This document shows, in pieces, positions 20,327-28,175 of a DNA stretch of 64,000 bases (position 1 is its first letter; every line of letters begins with the position of its first letter). The notes under the pieces are model-generated. The model saw nothing but the letters and a program-made list of their open reading frames with translations. It searched no databases and was not told the DNA's origin. The DNA lies in assembly GCF_003614435.1 (NCBI RefSeq), contig NZ_CP025546.1, forward strand, positions 2,480,001 to 2,544,000. The letters run 5' to 3'. This DNA is from Mycobacterium paragordonae (GTDB taxonomy: Bacteria; Actinomycetota; Actinomycetes; Mycobacteriales; Mycobacteriaceae). The translations under genes were made by a program, and so were the position numbers.

Positions 20327-21876
20327 GGGCAATAAGTGTCGGTGCCGGGCAGCTTGCCGCTGTCCAGATAGCCCACCAGCGGCGGAACCGCGCACGACGA
20401 GTAGATGCTGGCGCCGTGGCCGATGCCCTGCCACATCACCCGCTTGCTGGCGGCGTTGGCGTTGATCACGGTGGCCGCCGTCGCGGCAACGCCCTCGTTG
20501 CCGGCGATCGGGTCGTTCTGCACGCCCAGCAGCAGCACGTCGATCTTGAGTTCTTTCGGCGCCTGCGGAGTCGAACCGGTAGGCCAGTGCACGCATTTGA
20601 CCAGGTTCAGCGCGGCGACGGCGCCGAACTGGGGGTAGAGCTTGCCCCAGGCGACGACCAGCTCCCGCACCCGGTCCGGGGTGGGCCGGTTTACCGCGTC
20701 GCTGCAGCCGTTGACGAACTGGCCGTCGCTGTCGCGGATGCTCTCGGCGCGGTTGATCAGGTTGTTGAGTTGGTTCTCATCACCGGACCGGGCCGCCGCC
20801 AGCGCGTTCGCCAGACTGACGGTGGTGTTGACCCGGTCGCCGGTCGGGAACCCGAGGGCGGTGCTGATCGCGTTGGCGATCGAGGCCACCGACGCGCGCA
20901 CGCCCTTGCTGGTCTTGGCATCGGTCAGCAGCGCGCTGACCGCGCCCTTGGGATCGGGACCCAGCGCGCAGTTCACCGCCACACACTGGGCCGCGAACGC
21001 GTCCAGCGCGGCCTGCTCACCTTTGACCTGCTGTTCGGCAGCGGCTTCGGCGCTGGCGCCGATGGCGACGGGCGAGTCGACGATCAGTCTGGCGACCTTG
21101 TCGGGACGAGAACCGGCGTAGGTCAGCGCGAGCTGGGCGCCGTTACCGATCCCGACGAGCGCGACGGCCGGCACATCCCACAGGTTCCGCAGGCGCTCGA
21201 TGTCCGAGGCCGCGTGAGTGTTGTCGTACGCGGAATCTCCCGGCGCGATTGCGTCGGTGCAATTGGTGGTAGCGGTGTTGGAGATTTCGGAGAGGTTCGC
21301 CACCGGGTCGTCGCCGGCCTCGAACTGGGCCTGATCGCGCATGTTCTCGCGGTCCAGGCGATCGCGGCAGTCGATGGGACTCGACATTCCGAGTCCGCGG
21401 CGGTCGATGGCCACGATCGGGTGGCTGTCCAGCACGTCGGCGCCGGCGTGGGACAACCAGACCGGCAGCTGGGTGGACGATGCGATGTCCGAACCGGTGG
21501 TGAAAACCAGCGGCCCGGCGTCCTTCGGCGTCTTCGGTGACCGGGCGCGCACTACCCCGATGCTCACCGACCCCGACCCACCGTTGACCGGGTCCAGGTC
21601 GGCGTCGAAGGTGGCGCAGTCCAGCTTGACGCCCGGGGCGCCCGGGACGCCCGCGTCCGCGTTGACCTTCGAGGTGCAGTCGCGCCAGGACAGGTCGTTC
21701 TTCGGCGCCGCGATGGGCGCGGGACCGCTGGGCGGCGGTTTCGTCGTGGCGGCGCCCTGCGGCCGGGCACCGGAATCGGTGGCGAAACGCGGGTCGGCGC
21801 CGAACACCGGAATGCAGCCGGCGAGAACTGTTGTCGCAGCCAGCAGGATCGTGGCGGACGTGAGGTGCCGACGCAT
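20320..21876 (-). CDS. lipoprotein of the TAP-like alpha/beta-hydrolase family (Rv2672-like), nucleophile Ser missing
   Basis: A 518-residue exported lipoprotein: the signal peptide ends in the lipobox LAGC (Cys21). The alpha/beta-hydrolase domain runs from about residue 100 (IVAIDRRGLGMSS oxyanion strand) to the C-terminal TAP-like region, which includes the His motif GIGHGAS. The nucleophile elbow reads VALVGIGNGAQLALTYA: residue 244, normally Ser in G-x-S-x-G, is Gly. Serine-hydrolase catalysis is thus doubtful unless another residue serves. M. tuberculosis annotates the homologue as a possible secreted protease. The last codons overlap the 21-bp repeat. Confidence 0.83.
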   Translation of the reverse strand: MRRHLTSATILLAATTVLAGCIPVFGADPRFATDSGARPQGAATTKPPPSGPAPIAAPKNDLSWRDCTSKVNADAGVPGAPGVKLDCATFDADLDPVNGGSGSVSIGVVRARSPKTPKDAGPLVFTTGSDIASSTQLPVWLSHAGADVLDSHPIVAIDRRGLGMSSPIDCRDRLDRENMRDQAQFEAGDDPVANLSEISNTATTNCTDAIAPGDSAYDNTHAASDIERLRNLWDVPAVALVGIGNGAQLALTYAGSRPDKVARLIVDSPVAIGASAEAAAEQQVKGEQAALDAFAAQCVAVNCALGPDPKGAVSALLTDAKTSKGVRASVASIANAISTALGFPTGDRVNTTVSLANALAAARSGDENQLNNLINRAESIRDSDGQFVNGCSDAVNRPTPDRVRELVVAWGKLYPQFGAVAALNLVKCVHWPTGSTPQAPKELKIDVLLLGVQNDPIAGNEGVAATAATVINANAASKRVMWQGIGHGASIYSSCAVPPLVGYLDSGKLPGTDTYCPA

Positions 21877-21915
21877 GCGGACCAGAGTAGCGGCAGAGTA
21901 GCGGGAAGCCGCTGG

Positions 21916-22710
21916 CTAGCTCTTGGCGTAGCGCGTGTAGAGATAGCCGGCGTCGTCGGTCAGGACGTGGGAGCACCGCATCCGCGTCGCCACCTGTCCC
22001 GGCCCCGACGCGATCCGGTGCGCCTCACCGCCGACTACCAGCGGCGCGATGGTCAGGCACAGCTCGTCGAGCAGGCCGGCTTCGATGAACGCGCCGAGCA
22101 GCGTCGGGCCGCCCTCGGTCAGCACGCAGCGCATGCCCCGCTCGTTGAGGGCGGAGACCAGGACGGATACGTCGACCTCGGCGGGATCGTCGCCCGAGCA
22201 GTCGATTACCTCGGCGCCCAGTCCCACGAGGTGACGCCGGGTGTCGTCGGCGGCCGCGGTGCAGGTGAGGATCAGCGGCGGTACCTCGGTGCGGGTGAAC
22301 ACCCCCAGATCGCGGTCCAGGCGGCCCGACTTCGTGACGATGGCCAGCGGCGGGATTTCGCTCTGGCCGCGGGCCTGCCGCTGTTGACGCTGCCCCACGC
22401 TCAGCTGCGCACCCGAGTAGCCCTCCGAACGCACCGTTCCCGCACCGACCACGATCACGTCGGCGAGTTCGCGCAGCACGACGAAGACGGTCCGGTCGCC
22501 GGGCCCGGCCAGGGCGCCGGACAGACCCTCCACAGTGGCGCCGCCGTCCAGGCTGGTGATGAAGTTCGCCCGCACACAGGTGTTGCTGCCCTCGGGATAG
22601 CCGTAGAGCTGCGGTATTTCGCCGTGATCGAGTTCGCGCTGTGACCCCAGGAGTTTCAGGGACGTCTCGGCGGCCGGGCCGGATGCGATGCCGGCCTCGA
22701 AGTCGGGCAT
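21916..22710 (-). CDS. RibD C-terminal-domain reductase (Rv2671-like)
   Basis: A 264-residue NADPH-dependent reductase of the RibD/DHFR-like fold, without the deaminase half of true RibD. Motifs: VRANFITSLDGGATVEG near residue 50, DVIVVGAGTVRSEGY, CVLTEGGPTLLGAFIEAGLLDELCLTIAPLVVGG at the C-terminal third. The M. tuberculosis homologue can supply dihydrofolate-reductase activity when over-expressed (literature knowledge), so the physiological substrate is uncertain. It is divergent from the ZapE-like ATPase gene, with starts 34 bp apart. Confidence 0.88.
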   Translation of the reverse strand: MPDFEAGIASGPAAETSLKLLGSQRELDHGEIPQLYGYPEGSNTCVRANFITSLDGGATVEGLSGALAGPGDRTVFVVLRELADVIVVGAGTVRSEGYSGAQLSVGQRQQRQARGQSEIPPLAIVTKSGRLDRDLGVFTRTEVPPLILTCTAAADDTRRHLVGLGAEVIDCSGDDPAEVDVSVLVSALNERGMRCVLTEGGPTLLGAFIEAGLLDELCLTIAPLVVGGEAHRIASGPGQVATRMRCSHVLTDDAGYLYTRYAKS

Positions 22711-22744
22711 GAGGTCGATTGCAGCACGTCGCTACAGTGCCACC

Positions 22745-23803
22745 ATGCACGGGTCCACCTCTTCGGCCGCGGTGGGTCATCTGGTGGATCGGCGTCCGGC
22801 GGTGTCACCGGAGCGGTTGATCGCCCAGTTGCGGCCGCCGCCGACGTTCGCGGAGGTGAGCTTCGCGAGCTATCGGCCGGATCCGGCCGAGCCGACTCAG
22901 ACCGCGGCGGTGGTGTCGTGCCAGGAGTTCTGCCGGCAGGCGCAGGAGCGCCGGGCCGGCCGCAAGAAGCTGTTCGGCCGGCGGGAGGTGTTGCCCGGTG
23001 TCGGCCTGTATCTGGACGGCGGGTTCGGGGTGGGGAAGACGCACCTGTTGGCGTCGGCCTATTACCAGTTGCCGGGAAGTGGACCGGGCGTCGCCGACAG
23101 TCCGAAGGCGTTCGCGACCTTCGGTGAGCTGACCCAACTGGCCGGAGTGTTCGGGTTCGCCGAGTGCATCGACCTGCTGGCCGACTACACCGCGGTGTGC
23201 ATCGACGAGTTCGAGTTGGACGATCCGGGCAACACCACGCTGATCTCGCGGATGTTGTCGACGCTGGTCGAGCGGGGCGTCTCGGTGGCCGCGACGTCCA
23301 ACACACTGCCCGAGCAACTCGGTGAGGGACGCTTCGCCGCTCAGGATTTTCTGCGCGAAATCAACACCCTGGCAAGCATTTTCACCACGGTAAGGATCGA
23401 GGGTCCGGACTACCGGCACCGCGATCTGCCGCCGGCGCCGCGGCCGCTGAGTGACGACGAGGTCGCCGCCCGCGCCGCGGATGTCCCGGGGGCGACCCTC
23501 GATGACTTCGACGCGCTGTGCGCGCATCTGGCCACCATGCACCCGTCGCGCTACCTGACTCTGATCGAGGGTGTGACGGCGGTGTTCGTGACGGGTGTGC
23601 ACGGTCTGGACGACCAGAACGTGGCGCTGCGTTTGGTGGCGCTGACTGACCGGCTCTATGACGCCGGCATTCCGGTGGTGGCGTCCGGGGCCAAGCTGGA
23701 CACCATCTTCAGCGAGGAGATGCTGGCCGGTGGCTACCGGAAGAAGTATCTGCGGGCCACCTCTCGGCTGCTCGCGCTGACTACCCGACCTCCCGGGTCA
23801 TGA
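22745..23803 (+). CDS. AFG1/ZapE-like ATPase (Rv2670c-like)
   Basis: A 352-residue cytosolic AAA+-like P-loop ATPase. Walker A is GGFGVGKTHLLAS at about residues 91-101; Walker B is VCIDEFELDDP; ATSNTLPEQLGEGRF is the sensor-1 region typical of AFG1/ZapE proteins. In E. coli ZapE associates with the division ring; mitochondrial Afg1 aids protein quality control. Which applies here cannot be told. Start ATG 22745 is chosen over 22688, which would overlap the divergent gene. It converges on the GNAT gene with a 23-bp overlap. Confidence 0.88.
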   Translation: MHGSTSSAAVGHLVDRRPAVSPERLIAQLRPPPTFAEVSFASYRPDPAEPTQTAAVVSCQEFCRQAQERRAGRKKLFGRREVLPGVGLYLDGGFGVGKTHLLASAYYQLPGSGPGVADSPKAFATFGELTQLAGVFGFAECIDLLADYTAVCIDEFELDDPGNTTLISRMLSTLVERGVSVAATSNTLPEQLGEGRFAAQDFLREINTLASIFTTVRIEGPDYRHRDLPPAPRPLSDDEVAARAADVPGATLDDFDALCAHLATMHPSRYLTLIEGVTAVFVTGVHGLDDQNVALRLVALTDRLYDAGIPVVASGAKLDTIFSEEMLAGGYRKKYLRATSRLLALTTRPPGS

Positions 23804-24332
23804 CGTAATCGTTCTCCAGGTGGGGACCGAGCTGAAAGGTTCGGGTGCCACTGACGATAAAGCCCACCTTGGCGTAAAAGCGTTGTGCCCGTTGATTTTG
23901 TTGGTTGACGCCCAGCCAGACCCGGCGGGCACCCCATGCGGCGGCCTGGGCCAGAGCGGCTGTGATCAGCGCCGCGGCAACACCGGTGCCGTGAAAGTCG
24001 GGGTGTGTGTAGAGCTTTGACAGCTCGACGGGTTCGTCGGGTGTGCCTCGAACCAGCATGGCGTAGCCGATGATTCGTCTTTGGTAGCGGGCGGCCAGGA
24101 TTGCGCGTTGCGGGTCGGCCAGGTATTCGGCGAACCGGGTGGGGGACAGGTGGGCGTCGATGAACGCGGTGATGTGCTCGGGTGCCACGGAAGGTGGGCA
24201 TGCCAGCGGAAAGGTGTGTGCCGCAAGGGCGGCGAGAGCGTCGGCGTCCGCGGGGCCGGCGGGGTCTACCTCGGGCAGATCGTCGGGCAGATCGTCGGGC
24301 AGGTCAGAGGTTCCATTGCGCGAGGTGCTCAC
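23781..24332 (-). CDS. GNAT-family N-acetyltransferase (Rv2669-like)
   Basis: A 183-residue acetyltransferase. Acetyl-CoA-binding motif A is LYTHPDFHGTGVAAALITAAL (Q/R-x-x-G-x-A type), followed by VWLGVNQQNQRAQRFYAKVGF, the canonical motif-B region. The substrate is unknown. The N-terminus contains a 12-bp tandem repeat (24271-24302) encoding DLPDDLPDDLPE. I start at GTG 24332, inside the end of the upstream exported-protein gene. No ATG occurs before the acetyl-CoA motif, so the N-terminal boundary is uncertain. Confidence 0.8.
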   Translation of the reverse strand: MSTSRNGTSDLPDDLPDDLPEVDPAGPADADALAALAAHTFPLACPPSVAPEHITAFIDAHLSPTRFAEYLADPQRAILAARYQRRIIGYAMLVRGTPDEPVELSKLYTHPDFHGTGVAAALITAALAQAAAWGARRVWLGVNQQNQRAQRFYAKVGFIVSGTRTFQLGPHLENDYVMTREVG

Positions 24333-24828
24333 CGGTCTTGCGGTCGAGCAGCACGACCACGGATACCGGGTCGCGGTAGGCGTCCCAGTACACGCCGCCC
24401 CGCACCACCGCACCCTGCGGCGCGTTGCCCAGGGCGGCGTCCAGCCAGTCGGGTGCGTCACACGGCCGCGGCTTGTATGCGTCGGCGAACGGCGTGACGC
24501 CGTCGAAGCTGAAGTTGGTTGCCATGATGAAGGAGTTGGGCACCCGGACCGCGCGCACCACCACGTCGGCTCGGTTCACCGAACTGTCCGGGAAGCTTTT
24601 CACCGGAACGCCGCTGCGCGTGTACCCGAATCCTGGTGGCGGGTCGACCGGTACGACGCTGGTGACGGTGACGTCGGCGACGTAGGTCCCGGTGTCCACC
24701 CGCAACGTGTCGCCGATGTGGCCGATCGGTGCGTCGCCGGCCCGCGCGCGGGGCAGGGCGGCGTCTACCGACAGCACCCCCGCCGCCGTGACGAGGAAGG
24801 CGGAAAGGACGATCAGCCAGCGGTGCAT
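24304..24828 (-). CDS. exported protein of unknown function (Rv2668-like)
   Basis: A 174-residue secreted protein. ATG 24828 lies behind a strong ribosome site (AGGAGGCAAAG) and gives a classical signal peptide, MHRWLIVLSAFLVTAAGVLS..., probably cut near RARAG. The mature part is beta-rich (GHIGDTLRVDTGTYVADVTV, ADVVVRAVRVPNSF), reminiscent of the immunoglobulin-like fold of small secreted mycobacterial antigens such as MPT63 and of DUF4352; this is a weak resemblance only. The final codons overlap the GNAT start by 29 bp. Confidence 0.8.
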   Translation of the reverse strand: MHRWLIVLSAFLVTAAGVLSVDAALPRARAGDAPIGHIGDTLRVDTGTYVADVTVTSVVPVDPPPGFGYTRSGVPVKSFPDSSVNRADVVVRAVRVPNSFIMATNFSFDGVTPFADAYKPRPCDAPDWLDAALGNAPQGAVVRGGVYWDAYRDPVSVVVLLDRKTGEHLAQWNL

Positions 24829-24907
24829 CTTTGCCTCCTGGGCTGCCTGTTCTCCGGACCTTCGCATGATTTCATACGCGGCTTTGCCGCGGGCAGGGTT
24901 GGGCCCT

Positions 24908-25636
24908 TCAGGTCTGGGCTGGGGGAGCGGTGAAGGCTTCCAGGGCGGTGGCCAGATCGGCTTCGACGCGCTCCTTGTCCACGCCCGCCCGGTGCAGTGG
25001 GCCGGTGCCGTCCTCGGCCTCGAGCAGTGCCAGCAACAGGTGCTCGGTTCCGATGTAGTTGTGGCCCAACCGAAGTGCCTCGCGGAAGGTCAACTCGAGG
25101 ACCTTGCGAGCAGGGCCGCTGAACGGAATCAGGGTGGGGGTTTCGTCGCTGGGGGCGGGAAGCTGCACGGACTTCTGCAGGGCTTCGGCGTCGATTTTCT
25201 GTTGACGGATCAACACGGTGGCCAGCGCCGCGGGGTCGCCGAGTGTGCCGAGTAGCAGATGGTCGGGGGTGATCAGGTCGTTGCCGGCTTTGTGTGCGGC
25301 ATTTTGCGCTGCCACGACGGCGTTTCGGGCCCGTGGGGTGAACCGGGAGAAGCCCTGCTCCGGGTCCAGCGGGGTGGCGTCGGCCTTGGGGACGAACCGC
25401 TTCTGGGCGGCCTGTTTGGTGACTCCCATGGCCTTGCCGATATCGGTCCAGGAGGCACCCGAGCGGCGCGCCTGATCGACGAAGTGCCCGATGAGGTGAT
25501 CGGCGACCTCGCCGAGACTCTCCGCGGTGAGGACGGCGTCGCTGAGTTGGTCCAGGGCGTCGCTGTGGACTTTCTTGATGGTGTCGATCAGCTCGTCAAG
25601 GCGGACGGGATGGGTGATCTTGGTGGGCTCGACCAT
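24908..25636 (-). CDS. clpC2: ClpC2, ClpN-domain protein with N-terminal HTH
   Basis: A 242-residue homologue of ClpC2 (Rv2667). It has no AAA+ module. Residues about 50-85 form a helix-turn-helix (SGASWTDIGKAMGVTKQAAQKRF), and residues about 95-240 are two Clp N repeats (FTPRARNAVVAAQNAAHKAG; FSGPARKVLELTFREALRLGHNYIGTEHLLLALL). In M. tuberculosis ClpC2 binds cyclomarin-type antibiotics, shielding ClpC1, and represses its own gene. The two inverted repeats just upstream (25640-25656, 25669-25685) fit self-regulation. The first lies a few bases from the start codon. Confidence 0.93.
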   Translation of the reverse strand: MVEPTKITHPVRLDELIDTIKKVHSDALDQLSDAVLTAESLGEVADHLIGHFVDQARRSGASWTDIGKAMGVTKQAAQKRFVPKADATPLDPEQGFSRFTPRARNAVVAAQNAAHKAGNDLITPDHLLLGTLGDPAALATVLIRQQKIDAEALQKSVQLPAPSDETPTLIPFSGPARKVLELTFREALRLGHNYIGTEHLLLALLEAEDGTGPLHRAGVDKERVEADLATALEAFTAPPAQT

Positions 25637-25639
25637 GCC

Positions 25640-25656
25640 GTCAACGTTAGGTTGAC
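25640..25656. promoter_or_regulatory. clpC2 operator 1, inverted repeat GTCAAC-N5-GTTGAC
   Basis: A perfect 6-bp inverted repeat with a 5-bp spacer that ends 4 bp from the clpC2 start codon at 25636. It is near-identical to the copy at 25669-25685. It probably binds the HTH of ClpC2 (autorepression) and would block transcription or lie in the 5' leader. Confidence 0.75.
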
Positions 25657-25668
25657 GATGGTTGGGCT

Positions 25669-25685
25669 GTCAACCTCGGGTTGAC
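25669..25685. promoter_or_regulatory. clpC2 operator 2, inverted repeat GTCAAC-N5-GTTGAC
   Basis: The second copy of the palindrome, with centre-to-centre distance of 29 bp from the first (close to three helical turns), which would allow two dimers on the same face of DNA. Two sites suggest cooperative repression. Confidence 0.75.
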
Positions 25686-25765
25686 GCTGTGGGTGGAAAA
25701 TTCACCTTTCGTTCGCCGCCGCTCGAGGTGCGGCCTGACCTCGGGTTTGGGAGAATCGCAGGGCT

Positions 25766-26095
25766 ATGAGAATCGTTGTCTACGCAGCCTGTGCCGCAGC
25801 TCTTATCGGTGTGGCGGCGCCCGCGCACGCGGATGCCAACCAGGATCAGGCCTTTCTGGTCTCGCTGGGGGCCGCCGGCCTCACCTATAAGGACCCGGAG
25901 AGCGCGATCGCGGCCGGCAAGAAGGTGTGCGAGATGGCCAACGAGGGCAAGTCCGGGGTCGAGGTGGTCAAAGTCCTGCAAGACGGCAACCCTGGTCTCA
26001 CGCAGGTGAACGCGGCCCGGTTCACGGCGATCTCGGCCGGCGTGTACTGCCCGGCGCAGTTGCCTCCCGCGCAGCCGGCCGGCAACGGCGGCTGA
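25766..26095 (+). CDS. secreted DUF732 protein
   Basis: A 109-residue small secreted mycobacterial protein. The signal peptide MRIVVYAACAAALIGVAAPAHA is followed by a DUF732 domain (DQAFLVSLGAAGLTYKDPESAIAAGKKVCEMA) with two Cys (in KKVC and GVYC) that probably form the family disulfide. The C-terminus is Pro/Gly-rich. Function unknown. A hairpin terminator overlaps the stop codon. Confidence 0.88.
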   Translation: MRIVVYAACAAALIGVAAPAHADANQDQAFLVSLGAAGLTYKDPESAIAAGKKVCEMANEGKSGVEVVKVLQDGNPGLTQVNAARFTAISAGVYCPAQLPPAQPAGNGG

Positions 26096-26111
26096 GCCTC
26101 AGCCGTCTTTT
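26089..26111 (+). terminator. intrinsic terminator after the DUF732 gene
   Basis: CGGCTGAG and CTCAGCCG form an 8-bp inverted repeat with a one-base centre, followed by TCTTTT. The stop codon lies inside the left arm. This is one of the few T-tailed hairpins in the window. Confidence 0.7.
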
Positions 26112-26261
26112 GCGCGGCTGAGTGGCACTCTCGCGTCGAACTCGCTAGCGCCGGTGATATCACCGCGTCCAGCCGTCATTGCCGGAGGCGCAGTGAAAGT
26201 GTTGGAGCGCAGCGTATTTACGCCCCTTGGGAACGCCTGTCTAGCCAGTACGCGCGCACCC

Positions 26262-26269
26262 GGTATACC
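26262..26269. promoter_or_regulatory. palindrome GGTATACC upstream of the first alpha/beta hydrolase
   Basis: CGGTATACC lies exactly 72 bp (first G to start codon) upstream of the gene at 26334. The same palindrome lies at the same distance from the hydrolase gene at 30367. It may be a shared operator or part of a promoter; GGGAAC at 26229-26234 could be an ECF-type -35 element for this copy only. Confidence 0.4.
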
Positions 26270-26333
26270 AATGAGAGCTGAGGGCACCCGCATGCGCGAG
26301 GAAGGATGACGTGATGACGCAGGACTACCGCCG

Positions 26334-27287
26334 ATGAGAACAGGGTTGGCCGCGGGCGCGGCACTGGGAACCACCGGCTTGCTGGGCTGGGCCGGCCTAC
26401 GGGCGGTCGTCGAGTGGATCGAACGCAACCCGGACCCCCTCACCCGTGAACAACTACTCGCCGAACCGCAGGGCGAGGAGGTCACGATCACCCGCCCCGA
26501 CGGGACGGCGTTGCGCGCCCTGGCAGCGGGCGAGGGGCCGCCGGTCGTGCTCGTGCACGGCTATACCGTCACCCTGGCCGAATGGAACGTCGTGTGGGAT
26601 GCGTTGTTAGAGCGCGGATATCGCGTCATCGCTTTCGATCAACGGGGTCACGGCCGGTCCACGCTGGGCGCTGAGGGGATCGGCTCACATCCCATGGCGG
26701 CCGACATCGCCGCGGTACTGCAACATTTCGACGTTTCCGACGCGGTGCTCGTCGGCCATTCGATGGGCGGCTTCGTCAGCATCCGCGCCTTGCTGGACCA
26801 TGCTGACGTCTCGCAGCGGTTGCGGGGGCTGGTGCTGTTCGCTACGTGGGCAGGCCGTGTCATGGACGGAGCGCCCCAGAACAAGGTACAGATCCCGCTG
26901 CTGGAACGCGGAATCCTGCAGCGAATGCTCCGCTACCGGACGGTGGGGGTGCTGTTCGGCGCGGCGCAATGCGGCAAGCGCCCGTCCCCGGCAATGGTCT
27001 CGGTGTTCACCGAGGGCTTCCGCCAGCACGTCGACGAACACGGGCCGCTGCTGCCGATCGTGCGCGCCTTCTCGCGTGAAGACCGCTATCCGCGGCTTGG
27101 CGAGATCACCGTGCCGACCGTGGTCATGGTCGGCGCCGCGGACCGCACCACGCCGCCCAATCACTCGCGCCGGATGGCCGACGGCATTCCCGGTGCGCGA
27201 CTAGTAACCGTGGCCGAGGCCGGGCACGCGCTGAACTGGGAAGCTCCCGACGAGTTGGTCAAAGTCATCGAATCGTTGACGGCGTAG
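26334..27287 (+). CDS. alpha/beta hydrolase, membrane-anchored type
   Basis: A 317-residue hydrolase. A hydrophobic N-terminal segment (GAALGTTGLLGWAGL) may be a membrane anchor. The fold is textbook: VVLVHGYTVTLAEW oxyanion loop, VIAFDQRGHGRS, nucleophile elbow VGHSMGGFV with Ser, VVMVGAADRTTPP acid loop, and EAGHALNWEAPDE with the His. Similar mycobacterial proteins are called haloalkane dehalogenase-like or epoxide hydrolase-like. The substrate is not predictable, but lipid esters are likely. A 238-bp gap precedes it. Confidence 0.85.
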   Translation: MRTGLAAGAALGTTGLLGWAGLRAVVEWIERNPDPLTREQLLAEPQGEEVTITRPDGTALRALAAGEGPPVVLVHGYTVTLAEWNVVWDALLERGYRVIAFDQRGHGRSTLGAEGIGSHPMAADIAAVLQHFDVSDAVLVGHSMGGFVSIRALLDHADVSQRLRGLVLFATWAGRVMDGAPQNKVQIPLLERGILQRMLRYRTVGVLFGAAQCGKRPSPAMVSVFTEGFRQHVDEHGPLLPIVRAFSREDRYPRLGEITVPTVVMVGAADRTTPPNHSRRMADGIPGARLVTVAEAGHALNWEAPDELVKVIESLTA

Positions 27288-27357
27288 GGCGCTCACCGAT
27301 TGTCGTTGTACCGCAGCAGATTTCGTTGCGGTGCCGGCTTTCGTTGCGGGTCGGTCC

Positions 27358-27582
27358 TTACCCGCCGGGCTTGGTGGCCGGTGTCCAGTTCTGACCGTCG
27401 AAGTAACGCAACACAGTCGGATTCGACGGGTCGGGGTACCAACCCGCGGCCGATTGCCAGGCGTGCGGGACGTAGGACTGTGTTGTGGGCGACCTCGTCA
27501 GGCGCACCACCAGCGCGACGAGTCCGCCAACAAGGGCGATCCCGGCCACGCCGACGACGAACAGGATCACAAGCAGTGACAT
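27358..27582 (-). CDS. small membrane protein with DUF2510 domain
   Basis: A 74-residue protein: one N-terminal transmembrane helix (LLVILFVVGVAGIALVGGLVALVV), then a DUF2510 motif, AAGWYPDPSNPTVLRYFDGQNWT, that is common at the ends of actinobacterial membrane proteins. Function unknown. It converges on the hydrolase gene. Confidence 0.8.
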   Translation of the reverse strand: MSLLVILFVVGVAGIALVGGLVALVVRLTRSPTTQSYVPHAWQSAAGWYPDPSNPTVLRYFDGQNWTPATKPGG

Positions 27583-27723
27583 GAGTATTCATTCTTCCAG
27601 GTGGACGCCGCCCACGCGGCAACGCTGGTGGGCGAGGCCGGGGTTGCGTCAGAGTCTTGGTGCGGCGAATTATCAACAGCATGGCGGGGGCAGAAGGGGT
27701 TTCATCGGCGCTGATGGGGGAGT

Positions 27724-27915
27724 GTGACCCTCAAACGCGTTGACGAGTTGAAGCCCGGAGACAGGATCCGCATGACGATCGGGCACGCCACCGTCGTCGA
27801 AACCGAGCCGCTTGACCGGGACCGCACCATGCTCACCTTCCGCTACGGAACGCGAAGGCCCGCCGACAACGACGTCACCGTCGATGTTCTCGAGGATGAC
27901 GAGTGGGTCTGGTAG
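27724..27915 (+). CDS. small conserved hypothetical protein
   Basis: A 63-residue acidic protein (VTLKRVDELKPGDRIRM...EDDEWVW) with a beta-strand-rich pattern like a small barrel. GTG 27724 follows GGGGGA. I recognise no domain. The codon pattern looks genuine, and no competing frame is better. Confidence 0.55.
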   Translation: MTLKRVDELKPGDRIRMTIGHATVVETEPLDRDRTMLTFRYGTRRPADNDVTVDVLEDDEWVW

Positions 27916-28175
27916 CGGCCGACGACGCATGAGGGAGGCTCCGGACAGCGCCTTCGCCGCACGAACTCTGTTGCGGGCACTGGGATTGCAACAGATCTGC
28001 GACCGGTAATCGGTCGCCCTTCCGCGTCTCCCTCAGCACGCTTCGCGGGGGCTAGAAGACTCGCCGAATTTGGGCGCAGGCTGATTTTAATGGTTAACGT
28101 AAGGTAAACTTAGTGCTAACTCCCGGTGTTGCCGGGGGCTAGATTACTGCGCCTCGAGCAAATCGGAGCCCTGCT
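27916..28175. other. intergenic region with AT-rich promoter-like stretch
   Basis: 260 bp without a convincing gene. Around 28085-28120 the sequence becomes AT-rich in an otherwise GC-rich context and has dyad ends (GTTA at 28093-28096, TAAC at 28117-28120) around TAAACT (28105-28110), a possible -10 box for the secreted DUF732 gene that follows. Confidence 0.4.

Noticed and set aside
24271..24302. A 12-bp tandem repeat as a possible regulatory site
   Set aside because: It lies within the N-terminal coding part of the acetyltransferase gene and encodes DLPDDLPDDLP, so it is simply a coding microsatellite.
27293..27682. A 129-codon minus-strand open frame overlapping the DUF2510 gene
   Set aside because: It is Arg/Pro-rich without a domain, and the overlapping 74-residue frame has a transmembrane helix and a recognisable DUF2510 motif.
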